A stretch of 64,000 nt of DNA from Typha latifolia. Taxonomy: Eukaryota > Streptophyta > Magnoliopsida > Poales > Typhaceae. The translations under genes and the position numbers were made by a program. Shown here piece by piece: positions 32,118 to 42,560 of the stretch (its first letter is position 1; every line of letters begins with the position of its first letter). The notes under the pieces are model-generated. The model had not been told where the DNA came from. It saw only the letters and a list, made by a program, of their open reading frames with translations, and made no database searches. The stretch is taken from NCBI GenBank assembly GCA_019914945.1, contig CM034112.1, positions 6,642,001 to 6,706,000 on the forward strand, in the 5' to 3' direction.

Positions 32118-33132
32118 TGTTTATGCGAAGCGGATCAGATCGGATCACATCATGAGGATATTGGATTTGATTGATCGAGTCTAGTTATCTTATTTATTCT
32201 GCTTGTGTAGTTTAAAATTTAAGTAGGTTAGAGTTTATTTAATTAGCTAAGGTGTTAACCAACTTTTGCACAGTTTTAGGAAATTATTCTGTAGATATTC
32301 ATTAGTTGATCGAATATTATGAGACCACTTGAAGAAGATTGAAGATTTCCTAATCTACAACTTTTGTATTCAAGGTTTTTCTATATTAGGATTTCATCTG
32401 TGGTATAATGAAGAATGTACATTCTAAAAAGGATAAGGAAGGCTGATTTAACTAAGTCATGTTTATCTCTATGTCATATTTATCTTTAATGTAAATCCTT
32501 AAGGCAAGCATAGTTAAGTTATGTAAGCCACTAAGGCAAGTTCAATTAAATCATACAAGCCTCTAAAGTAAATTCAATTAAGTCATATAAGTCTCTAAGG
32601 CAAATTTAATTAAGTGATATATTCATCTAAGACAAGTCTTAGTTCGAGCCATATAAGCTTTTATAGCTAAATCCGAGTTGGACTCATTATACCCGACCTC
32701 TATATATAGAGGGTCTCGGCTTTACACATGGAAGCATTTAAGCATTGAGAATTAATTGAGTTTAGTTTTATTTTTATTCTCGCATTTACCGTTCTTTATC
32801 ATAGTCGTTATATCGTCTTTATATTCCTAGGAGTAGATCTAAGTTAAAAACTCAAATTCTACCTCTAACTCCATAGCCATCACTAACTCCAGTAGTCACG
32901 CTACTATACGGCCGTACCACCGCCCTTGGCCATTCGCCACCCTCCGACAACTGCCGTAATATAGAATATTTACCATTTTACTCCGTTCTAGCCTTGCTCC
33001 ATTATTTTAATTATATCTTTTCATCCAGATATCTAATTGATGCGAAACTAGAGCCATTAAAACCCTATCTCGTGAGCTATCAACATTTTTATAATTTCCT
33101 TACGTTTGGATGGTCCAAATCTGGTCCGTAAC
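32118..33132 (+). repeat. Solo LTR, long form of type B
   Basis: About 1,015 bp from TGTTTATGCGAAGC to TCCGTAAC(A). It has no primer site and no internal region beside it. The bases ATGTG precede the left end (32113-32117) and follow the right end (33133-33137), a plausible 5-bp target duplication. Compared with the 473-bp form it has ~280 bp of extra U3 (32210-32460). It retains the GCC..AAGGC array (32480-32640), the TATA box CTCTATATATAGAG near 32697, and a U5 with CTATACGGCCGT. Confidence 0.75.
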
Positions 33133-33137
33133 ATGTG

Positions 33138-33719
33138 TGTGGCTCACATGTGAGGTTGCCTTTCACGTGTGGGCCGAGAGGCTAGTAGTACAGGATCATC
33201 ACTAGATAAGACTATCACAAATTCATCCATAATATAAAATAATAGAATCTCTAAATACAAGAATACATCTGAAAAAGTATGATACAATAAAGGAAGAAAA
33301 ACATATCCCATTACAAAATATTACACTATAAGAAAAATAAAATAGACCTAATGCTCTACTAGCTGTTACAAAGCTCCCATCACCGGTCAATCTGCAATTT
33401 ATGTCAAGTATAAATGAGTATAATTTTAAGCAAGTGATATTATCACTAGTCAGATAAAATAGATATAAGTACATCTAACATGAATGTTGCATGAATATCT
33501 AAATAACAAGACATCATAGTAGCAAGACACAATATATTGGTTAGTACAGTCTGAGCCGAGGCATGCTAACTCTTTCTACAATTACTCATCACGCCTAACA
33601 CTACAAGTATGGATGATTTCTAAATAAAGAAAGCAACCTCCTCATCTTCTTCTCGTCGGTGTTGGATAATTAAAGAGCTAATTGCCTTTCTTTTTCTTTT
33701 TTTTTATTATCATCCTCTA
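33138..33719. other. AT-rich DNA with no assigned feature
   Basis: No gene signature. The short minus frame at 33474-33223 is composed of aromatic and hydrophobic residues from AT-rich DNA. The start contains GGCTCACATGTGAGG, a 15-nt near-palindrome (33141-33156). Confidence 0.4.
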
Positions 33720-34100
33720 ATTTTATGAATATTATACTTGAACCCCAACAGCTCATCCAGAGGAGCTCTTATGATCTTTACTCTCTTATATTGTGGTGAC
33801 TTTTGATTTTGTCCCAATTTTTTGGCAAATATCTAAGAATCTTTCTCACCATTTCAAGATTGAAAGCATTAGTAATATTGAAAAATCTAATAAATATATT
33901 AAAAACACATTCTTCCCGACCAATCCTAAAGAGTTCCTAACTATGTAAAAGTATGCTAATTTTTAACTCTTTAACTTGATTAGTACATTCATGATTAACT
34001 TTTAGTCTACCCCAAATTTCTTTAGTAGACTCACTTGTAAAGATTTTATTGAATTCATTTAAATTTAATGCACAAATACAATAAGTTTGGAAGTACATGG
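33720..34100 (-). pseudogene. Copia-type gag (UBN2-like) fragment
   Basis: On the minus strand, broken frames read LNEFNKIFTSESTKEIWGRL, then VKELKISILLH, then FFNITNAFNLEMVRKILRYL and PKNWD, the order found in the gag-polypeptide domain of copia elements. Flanking LTRs and pol are absent. It is the only copia trace I recognise in the window. Confidence 0.75.
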
Positions 34101-34104
34101 GGAG

Positions 34105-34862
34105 ATATAGGAGCCCTAGACCAACTAGATTTAAAATTATAGAAAGTCAAAGTCCAAGTCAAAGTCAAAAGTTAAAAAACCGAGTCTGTTTAGAAAATTG
34201 AATAAAATGTATGGTGAACCCGAATTCGACTCGAGCTAGTCGAGTTACGCTAGTTGATTGAGTCTTTATCTTGGTCGGACTAGGGTGGGCTCTATAAATA
34301 TGTGGAGGAAACTCTAATTTCATGTGATTATCTAACTATTGGAGCATTGTCCCCCCTACCTCTCTTTCATATCTATCTCTAGCCGTCAGTTCTCCTTCCT
34401 CCTCCCTCCTTGCCAACCACGCCATCTCTCCATTGGTTTGGTCTCTCCTAGTTTCTAGTCTTCCTCTTCTATATCCTTTACTCCTCCCTCTTCTTTTAAT
34501 CTCTCTACCATGCCCTAACCTCTCCACTATCCCTACAGGCGCCACCCCATCACTGCCAGCCTACCACCATCATACCTAGCCTAGGAGTGTGCCTCCACCC
34601 ACGGATCCCAAATCCCACATACCTGAATCATACAGATCTCACCCTTCGACCTTCGTCCACCTTTTCAAAGATATCTTCCAATATAGGCATCTGATTTGAG
34701 TGAAACTAGATTCATTGGAGTTTCTCCTAGCACTACATCATACCAAAATTTCATTTTGATCTAACGACTAGATTCGCCAAAATACCTCTTGGAAGTTCTG
34801 TGCAAATTCTATTTAGAACTAGTTGCGAGATGATCAAACCTTTTAAGGGGAGATTCATATCA
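34105..34862 (+). repeat. LTR, type D relative (5' LTR)
   Basis: Ends GATTCATATCA directly before a primer site. It carries TCTATAAATA (34291-34300) and shares the U5 sequence of LTR type D in decayed form (GAAACTAGATTCATTGGAG against GAAACTAGATCCGTTGGAA). The left end is not sharply defined. U3 has a TCAAAGTC tandem repeat at 34145-34170. Confidence 0.6.
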
Positions 34863-34966
34863 ATTTGGTATCAAAGCCAATGTTGTTCAAACTGTCATGA
34901 CTACCACTAGATCGAGAGGGACAAAACAAGCGTTGTAAACATCACAAGCAGTGGAGCAAACCATGG
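34863..34966 (+). pseudogene. Primer site and first codons of a gag
   Basis: Primer site TGGTATCAAAGCC at 34866-34878. ATG at 34897 opens MTTTRSRGTKQAL before a stop; the rest is replaced at 34967 by U5 of a type-B LTR. Confidence 0.6.
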
Positions 34967-35500
34967 ATTAATCTCCTTTCATTACCGCCATCAATGTCCA
35001 TCATCCTCCTCACCATCACCACTGCCATCATCCCTCATTCCACCCTCTCTATCTACCATCATTCACCCTAATCAAAGCCTACACTCCTTTGTTGCTGATC
35101 ATCTCTAGTCGGTCCGTAATAATTTGGTATCAAAGCCATCGTTATCCTCATACCAGATGGCAATCACATGAGGGATGGCAGCAAGAGTAACTGGGGAGAC
35201 TTCTATAGTCAGGGATCCACCACCGGCGATGACTACCTGAGAATACAAGTCCACTATCGAAACCACCAACCCCACTACCCTCGATAGCTCAGTCGGAGGT
35301 GCTTGATCCTTGCAATCACTAGAAGCATTCATGGTTGAGATGGTGTCCGTCTATTCTCGAACTCCGTGATGAACAGACTCCACGAGCACAAATAGAGAAG
35401 AGTGTCATGGCTCCCGAACTTATCAGTGCTAAACCAGTTGAAGAGGAGGATGTTGTAGGGTTAGGAGTGGACCCATCCCTTGGGCGCGCACACCAATGAA
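34967..35500 (+). pseudogene. Type-B LTR end, primer site and gag leader
   Basis: 34967-35121 is the end of a type-B LTR (CCATCATTCACCCTAATC, CCGTAATA). Primer site TGGTATCAAAGCC lies at 35125-35137. The leader and gag N-terminus then run to 35500, where a second LTR begins. It matches 3119-3450 and the inverted copy at 1888-2570. Stops throughout. Confidence 0.7.
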
Positions 35501-36163
35501 TGTGATTCGGGACAGATCGGATCACATCATAGGGACACTGGGTTCTATGGATTGAGTCTAGTTATCTTATTTGTTTATTTGGTTTAGTTAGAGCCTTAGT
35601 AGGTTAGGATTTTATTTAATTAGCTAAGTTTAGTTTAGTTAACTTTGCGCAATTTTAGAAAACTATTATGCAAATATTCATCAGTCAATCAAATATTATA
35701 AAACCCATTGGAGAAGATCAAAGACGTTCTATAGCTTTCTTATTCAAGGTTTCTCCAGAATCGAACTCTATCTATGGTAGAACGAAGAAATATTCCGAGA
35801 AAGATATGGAAGGGTGATTTAGCTAAGTCATGTTTATCTCTAGGTTATGTTTATTTCTTATGTAAGCACTTAAGGCAAGCCTAATTAAGTCATGTAAGCC
35901 ACTAAGACAAATTCAATTAAGTCATGTAAACCTCTACGGCAAGTTCAACTAAGTCATTTAAGTATCTAAGGCAAGTCCTAGTTTGAGTCGTATAAGCCTT
36001 TAGGGCTAGTTCGAGTAGAACACATTGTATCCGATCTCTATATATAAAGGGGCTTGGCTTCTTTGTTTAGGCATGGAATTGAATGTAAGGAATATTGAGT
36101 TAAGTTAAATTAAGTTTATTTACATTACATTACTTATCGTCCTTACCGTAACCGTTAGATCGT
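35501..36163 (+). repeat. LTR, long form of type B, 3'-truncated
   Basis: Starts TGTGATTCGGGACAG; contains the extra U3 block, the palindrome array (35870-36010) and CTATATATAAAGG near 36038. It stops after ACCGTTAGATCG, before the U5 end, and continues directly into gag sequence. Confidence 0.7.
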
Positions 36164-38216
36164 CATGGGGCTCCCCTTCCACATGGCAGAAGGGACCCAC
36201 GTGGGAAACGAGGACATGCCATCCATGAAGATGGGCCATTTGTAGGGGCTCATGTTCGAAGCATACGACTCGATTTCCTCAAGTTTGTGGGAGGCGATCC
36301 ACTAGATTGGCTCTATTGAGCGGATCAATTCTTCACCTACCAAGGGACCCCAGACTATTAGAAGGTCCTAATAGCCTCATTCCACTTGGAGGATGTAACG
36401 ATCAGATGGTTCCAAGCGGCACAACGAACTAACCGTTTCTGTCTTGGGATGAGTTTGCGTTTGCCCTATGTACTCGGTTCAGTCCGATTGAGTATGAAGA
36501 CTTCCAAGCAATCTTGACTAAGCTTACCCAAAGGACCACGGTCTCAGCTTATCAAGAAGAGTTTGAGAGAATTTGCAACCGCATACTAGGTTGGTCAGAC
36601 TCAGCCCTCCGCAGCACCTTCATCAGTGGACTTAGGTCTCTGACATACAAGCGGAGGTCACGGCCCTGAGGCCTAGGACATTGTTGGAGGCCATTTCTAT
36701 AGCGCCATGCTGGAGGAGAAGGTTAAGGAGCTACGAAGAAACTTCAAGGTGCCATGGAGGCCTATGGACTGGAGAGGATCTCGGTCGGCTCCATTGACCA
36801 ATGCTGGATTTGGTCCTCCCACTCGGCCTGAAGAGGGGAAGTCCCTACCACCTAGTGCTCCTCTGACCGACTTCGAAGGGCAATGGCTAACTCCAACACA
36901 AATCGAGGAAAGGAGGGCCAAGGGCTTGTGCTTCTACTGCGACGAGAAGTTTGCTTCAGGCCACAAGTGTGGAAAACAACTTGCGACGATCATGTTCCTC
37001 GGAGGAGATGAGGAGGGCGAAATGGAACCATGGGGCGATGAAGAGGAGGTAGTGGACATGGAGGCCACGGACCACGAGGATGAGGTGCATGCCAAGTTGA
37101 GCTTACATGCATATTCGGGCTCACGAGCACCCCGAACCCTACGGGTAGACAGTTCTATCAAGAAGCACCGAGTTGAGATACTAATTAACTCGAGCAGCAC
37201 ACATAATTTCATGGATGAGAAGATGATGCGACAAATTAGGTTGGGGGGTGACTCCAACCATCAGATTCGATGTACCCATTGGAGATGGCACAGCCATGTG
37301 GACCGATAGTAGGTGTAATGGAGTTGAGGTGAAGATCCATGATGAGATGTTCCAATTGGATCTGCATCTGTTGGTGCTCAAGGGGATCGATTTGGTCCTA
37401 AGATGAGCTCGGCATACCATCCACAAACGGATGTGTAGACAGAGGTCTTGAATCGGTGTTTGGAGCAATACCTACAGTGTTGCGTGGAGAGCAGCCAAGG
37501 CAGTGTGGCTCCACTTCTTACCATGGGCGAAGTGAGCCTACAACACTACCTACCACTCAACCATAGACATCACACCGTTTGGGGTAGTTTATGGTAGGAT
37601 GCCTCCTACCTTGGTCTCCTATGCACCGACTCAACAGACAAAATGCACGGACATCGAGGAAACCCTTATGGATAGGTATGCTCAGATTCGATGGCTGAAG
37701 GCCAACTTGGCTATTGCACAAAACTGGATGAAGCAGATCTATAATCGACGACACTAGGATTGAACCTTCGTAATACAAGATTTGGTCTACATCAAACTCT
37801 AGCTCTACTACGAGACCTCAGTTGGACCCTTCAGGAACCAAAAGCTAGCACAGAGATACTTTGGGTCGTACTAAGTGGTTGAACGGGTAGGTGAGGTGGC
37901 ATACTAACTTGATCTTCCACATGATCGCGGGAGCACCCAGTGTTCCATGTTTTAGCTCTGCGAGCCCAAGTTGTAGTCGAGACAGTTGTTACGGCCAATA
38001 TACCTAATCCAGCCACACATGACCAAGAGCCTATGCCACTTCGGGTTCTAGCCAAGAGAAGGGTTCGGGTAGATGGAAGATTGATCACGTAAGTACAAGT
38101 GGAGTGGTCCAATGGACCAACGAGAGATCCGACTTGGGAGTCTGAGTTTGAGTTGATGCAGCGCTTCCTAGAGACTTCTCACCTTTGAGGACAAGATGGT
38201 TAGAATCGTGGTGGAG
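36164..38216 (+). pseudogene. Ty3/gypsy gag-protease-integrase deletion derivative
   Basis: Broken frames in order: gag domain (36260-36640); open stretch 36707-37309 with the zinc knuckle (KGLCFYCDEKFASGHKC) and the protease start (RVEILINSSSTHNF, where the catalytic D-T/S-G has become N-S-S); protease C-terminus to LVLR at 37401. The next codons read MSSAYHPQTDV, the end of the integrase core. RT, RNase H and the first part of integrase are gone. The GPY/F region and the chromodomain (to 38190) follow, with a polypurine tract. Many stops; not functional. Confidence 0.8.
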
Positions 38217-38630
38217 TGATTTGATCCGAGTCTGATCGGATCAATTCACGAGGACATTAGGTTCAATTGATCGAGTCTATTTATCTTTTAATTATTTTAT
38301 GATGTAAGCCTTTTAGGCAAGTCTAGTTTAGTCATGTGAGCCATTAAGGTAAGTCAAAATAAGTCATGATAGCTCTTAAGGTAAGTCCAATTAAGTCATG
38401 TAAACCTTTAAGGTAAATTCTACTTTGAGTCATGTCAGCCTTTAGGGTAGTCTCGGTGGGACACGTTGTAATCGACCTCTATATATAGAGGGGTTGGGTT
38501 CCTTATTAAGCATCCAAGCATTTAGAAAGTATTCTAGCCTTGAGTTTATCTTATGAGTAAGAGTAAGATAACCTAGGAGTACAAGTAAATAAATCTCCAT
38601 CACCACTGCCATCATCCCTCCTTCCACCCC
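38217..38630 (+). repeat. 3' LTR, type B, truncated
   Basis: Starts TGATTTGATCCGAG after the purine tract. TATA box CTCTATATATAGAG at 38477-38490. It breaks off in U5 near 38630 against Tekay-like LTR sequence. Confidence 0.7.
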
Positions 38631-39119
38631 CACCCCCCAGCATGGGTTCGTGCATGCCCACGCACCCACATGACATGTGATAGATCTAGCGGGGCCCATC
38701 ATGCACAGATACACTCCTATGCCCGTATAATTATGACATCATCAAATAAAACCTGCTAACATATCCATCCTCAAATAATCTATCACCAAATAAATCAAAC
38801 TATCAATCAGATAAATATGTTAATATATGAATATCCAACTATCTTATCAATCAGATTGCATGCTTTCCTTCTAAATGACAAATCATAAACATATATTCAA
38901 TATGATAACAAGTCAATGCATAACATGAATTTATATAGAATAGGAGTCAAAAGAAAAATGATGCAATGTAGTCTCCAACCACGTAGTCAACACATGCATA
39001 TCCATGCTAGTCTATCACATGTATACTCATGCTACATATCAACTGGACATAAAATTATAATAGTATAGTCATCTCTAATCATCTCTATATATCATCATCA
39101 TACTCATATCCAAGATCAG

Positions 39120-39699
39120 TGTTATGATCTGATCACGTGGGCTAAGTCGAGTCAAATCTATTTATCTTTTAATTGATTCATGCTTATGCAAGCCGTTAAG
39201 GTAAGTCTAATTAAGTCATGTAAGCCTCTAAGGCAAGTCCTAGTTCGAGTCATATTTTGGGCTAGTCCGAGTATGACTCATTGTACCCCACCTCTATATA
39301 TAGAGGGCTAGGCTTTAATAATCCAAGCATTGATAAATTAATTGAGTTTAGTTATTCTCTTATTACCGCATTTACCGTTTTATTATAGCTGTTAGATCGT
39401 AGCCCTAGAACCTTTCCACCTTCAAACCCTAGCCACCATCTTCCTCCAACAGCCACCCTACTATACGGCCGTCCACCACCACCCTTGCCTTCTGCCACCC
39501 TCCGACGATCACCGCAACGTCGGATATTTACTATTCTACCCCGTTCTGACCTTGCTCCACTATTTTAATTATATCTTTCCATCTAGAAATCCGATTGACA
39601 TGAAACAAAAGCCATTAGAACCCTATCTCATGATTCTACCAGTACTTAAATTTTCATAATCATCCTACAGACGGATCGTTTTAGATCTCGTCCATAACA
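39120..39699 (+). repeat. Solo LTR, type C, with target duplication
   Basis: 580 bp, from TGTTATGATCTG to TCCATAACA, flanked by the exact 5-bp repeat ATCAG (39115-39119 and 39700-39704). It has the palindrome array in short form, a TATA region near 39290, and GAACCCTATCTCATGA-type U5. No internal region remains, so it came from LTR-LTR recombination. Confidence 0.88.
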
Positions 39700-40371
39700 A
39701 TCAGCATAATTACATGCATGATAAAATATGCTCAACCGTAATAATTTCTAGATAAAATCATATAATCATGTTGGAGGCTGAAATATGCATATACATAAAG
39801 TTATAATATATTCTAATTTGAGAAAGGTGTCTAGGGGATATGACTACTCACATCTAATCAAAGGACAGGACCCCATATCCCTCACATTTGCCAATCACGA
39901 GTCAACTTATCGCTAGTAGTATGATGTTAGCCGTTTATCCAATTAAAATTAATTGATATTATAATTAATTTTTATAAAATATGATGATTTCTTAGTTTTA
40001 GAATTCCTCTTTTTATATTTTATTAAATATCTAGATTTAATTATAGATATAATTCTAGTAATATAAATATGCTATTATTATAAAATGCTAGTTATGAAAT
40101 AAGAATAAAATGTTTGTTCTTTACTTTTTATTTATATATAAAAGTAGTCTAAGTATATAATTATATAATAATAATAAGAGGCTTGTATATAATTATAAAA
40201 ATATAAGTATGTATAAAATCTAATTATAGTTAATCTTTGTGGTTCTTACTCTTTACTTTAATAATCGCTAAATACAGGTAAAATACTTATTATCTGGTCA
40301 TATAAAAATAATTATTAAAGTTTGGTATTTTATTTTTATACAAAATAGTATATATATCAAGAAGGTGCTAA

Positions 40372-40380
<9 letters not shown>

Positions 40381-40410
<30 letters not shown>
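40381..40410. repeat. (AT)n microsatellite at an element junction
   Basis: About 14 AT repeats directly before the first recognisable base of the type-A 5' LTR. Confidence 0.85.
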
Positions 40411-40411
<1 letters not shown>

Positions 40412-41152
40412 ATGAAGGGTTCGCAAAATAGAGAATACAAAATGTGCGTTCAAACGTCGCGTTTAAACGCGGTCAGGCACGTTCGAACGGCACGTTCGAA
40501 CGTCTGCATCACGTTCGCATCGACAAAGAATGCCTTTTGTGCGTTCGAACCCGATCGGGTGCGTTTGAACACGATCGGTGGGAGTCCACTAGAATTGTAA
40601 TAATTGTTCTTTTGGCTTGTTGGCTAGCCTCTATAAAGGTGTGGATGGCAGCCAAAATCATTATGTTATTGGAATATTGGTTTCTTGCCTCTCTATCTTC
40701 TCTCTAGTCTCTCTACCCTAATATCCCTCCTCCCTCTTCACTAACCCACAACCTCTATCGTTGGCAAGGTTTCTCCTAACTTCTAATCTCCCTCGTCTGT
40801 CGAGTCCTCCCTCTTCCTTGGGATCTCGTGAATTCTTCCCCTTTGTCTTTATCCCTTAAACAACATTTAAGCATCCACCTTCATCTCCATTATCATCCAT
40901 AACCCTAATATCCATGCCACCCATCACCACCACCATCATCTGCACTATATCGTGTTTTCGTCCAAGTTTCTGTTTAAATCTGCGAAGGGAGTAAATACGA
41001 AATATGTAGATCAGGGAGTTACGGATCGATCCCAATTGGTTTCGTAATTTTTCTAACTATGGGAGACTATTTGGTGAATATTTTTCCTTGGTTGTGCGGA
41101 CTGCTTCCTACAATAAATTCAGATCTTAAAGGAATAGTTCCGTAACCTATCA
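40411..41152 (+). repeat. 5' LTR, type A (5'-truncated)
   Basis: Matches 46010-46675. It ends CCGTAACCTATCA. It contains the CG-rich palindrome block at 40455-40580 and CTCTATAAAGG near 40630. Confidence 0.85.
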
Positions 41153-41153
41153 T

Positions 41154-41166
41154 TGGTATCGGAGCC
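41154..41166 (+). other. Primer binding site, type A
   Basis: TGGTATCGGAGCC, one mismatch from the initiator tRNA-Met form, two bases after the LTR end. Confidence 0.8.
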
Positions 41167-41189
41167 AGGTGAATCTCAGACCTCCACTA

Positions 41190-42560
41190 ATGGTAGAAAC
41201 AAGGAAGATGGCATCAACAAGAAGATCAATGGAGAACACACCGAGAAGGGAAGACTCAATCCACAATAACCCTAACTGTGAGGCCGATTGTTTTGGGCTG
41301 GCAAAGGCAAGACTGAGTCAACTAACGTCTATGGGTGCGAACATAGGCTTGGCGGATGAACTTAGGGGCATATTCCAAACACTGCTGCATAGGGTTGACG
41401 CAATGCTGAATGATCATAATGCTTTAAAGGGATATGTTATGAACCGATCAGCTTTGTCATCTCCTCGACGAAGATCAGTGTCTCAAGAAGGACCAGCGGT
41501 GGGATCACACCGAACCGATACCCCACAGGTCCAAGTACGACATGTTAATGTCAATTTTCCTCTTTTACCTATTCCTACACATTATGCCCCACCTCCGATA
41601 AACAACCCAAGACTGATGGTGGTGGAACCTGAGAGGCGTGCGGCACCGGTGTGCTTTGTCGATGAAGAGGATTGACACTTAGAGGATGATGTTGATCTCT
41701 TCGGAGATGGTGATGGACGTGCTTGAGGATTTAGAGAAGGAGATCAACAAGCACAAAGGTTCAAACCTGAACCAAGAATCTTTCGCGAACTCGAAAAATT
41801 TATCCAAGGGACAACCGTAAGCTTGGACTTCCCAAAATTCCAAGGCAGTGATCCGACGGGTTGGGAGTTTCAAGTGGAACAATACTTTGATTGTCAAGGG
41901 ACAGCGGAGGATGCAAAGGTTCAAATGGCAAACTTTCACCTCGAAAGAACGGCATTAAATTGGTATAGATCAGCTATTCATGGTGGAGGATTTACCGGTT
42001 GCGCTGACTTTTGTAGGAGGATTACACGCAGATTTGGGACAGCGGCATATGAAGATTTTGCTGCCACATTAAGCAAGATGGTTCAAAGAATGACCGTATT
42101 GGAGTACCAAGCAGAATTTAAAATAGTTAGTAGTCGTTGTGAGCCACCTTGCACCGAACCGACATTGATGAGCACATTCATTTCAGGGCTGTGGGAGGAG
42201 ATATAGGTGGATGTTCATGTTCTTTATCCTACCACTCTTGAGAAGGCTTTTGAGAAGGCCGTGAGGATAGAGCAAAAGCATAAGATTCTCAAGATGGCAG
42301 CGAAAACAAGTTGGGGGCAACCGAGATGGGCAGTTTACATCTAGAATGATGGCTAGAAATTCTGCGGTTCAAAGACAGCGGTTGCTAGTACTAGACCACG
42401 ACCACCTTTCAGACCTTCTTTCGATGTTAGAGGAGGCACCCCCCCCCCATTTAAACTCTCACACCTGCCCAAGTGGAGAAGCGAAGAGCGAAGGGCCTTC
42501 GCTTTTGATGCGATGAACGTTTCACACCCAGTCATCGGTGTTCCAAACCGATCGGGAGTG
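41190..42560 (+). pseudogene. Gag of the type-A element
   Basis: ATG 41190 (MVETRKMAS) opens a 161-codon N-terminal stretch; an upstream GTG is not needed. After a stop at 41673, gag resumes at about 41740 (PEPRIFRELEKF) and reads the Retrotrans_gag domain (LDFPKFQGSDPTGWEFQVEQ, FHLERTALNWYRS) to a stop at 42206. A decayed zinc knuckle (KGLRF-stop-CDERFTPSHRC) lies near 42495. The domain forms the particle in active relatives. The three stops disable it. Confidence 0.82.

Larger units (their letters stand above)
38631..40410 (-). repeat. Tekay-like LTR remnant with nested solo LTR
   Basis: Sequence on both sides of 39120-39699 matches the giant LTR at 9721-12420 (CATCAAATAAAACCTGCTAAC, GAGAAAGG-GTCTAGGGGATA). 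It lacks both ends and the GA-rich part. It becomes strongly AT-rich after 39940 and ends in an (AT)n run, where a different LTR starts. Confidence 0.7.

Noticed and set aside
33223..33474. Minus-strand frame resembling a membrane peptide
   Set aside because: AT-rich DNA gives hydrophobic codons; no start context, conserved motif or neighbour to support it.
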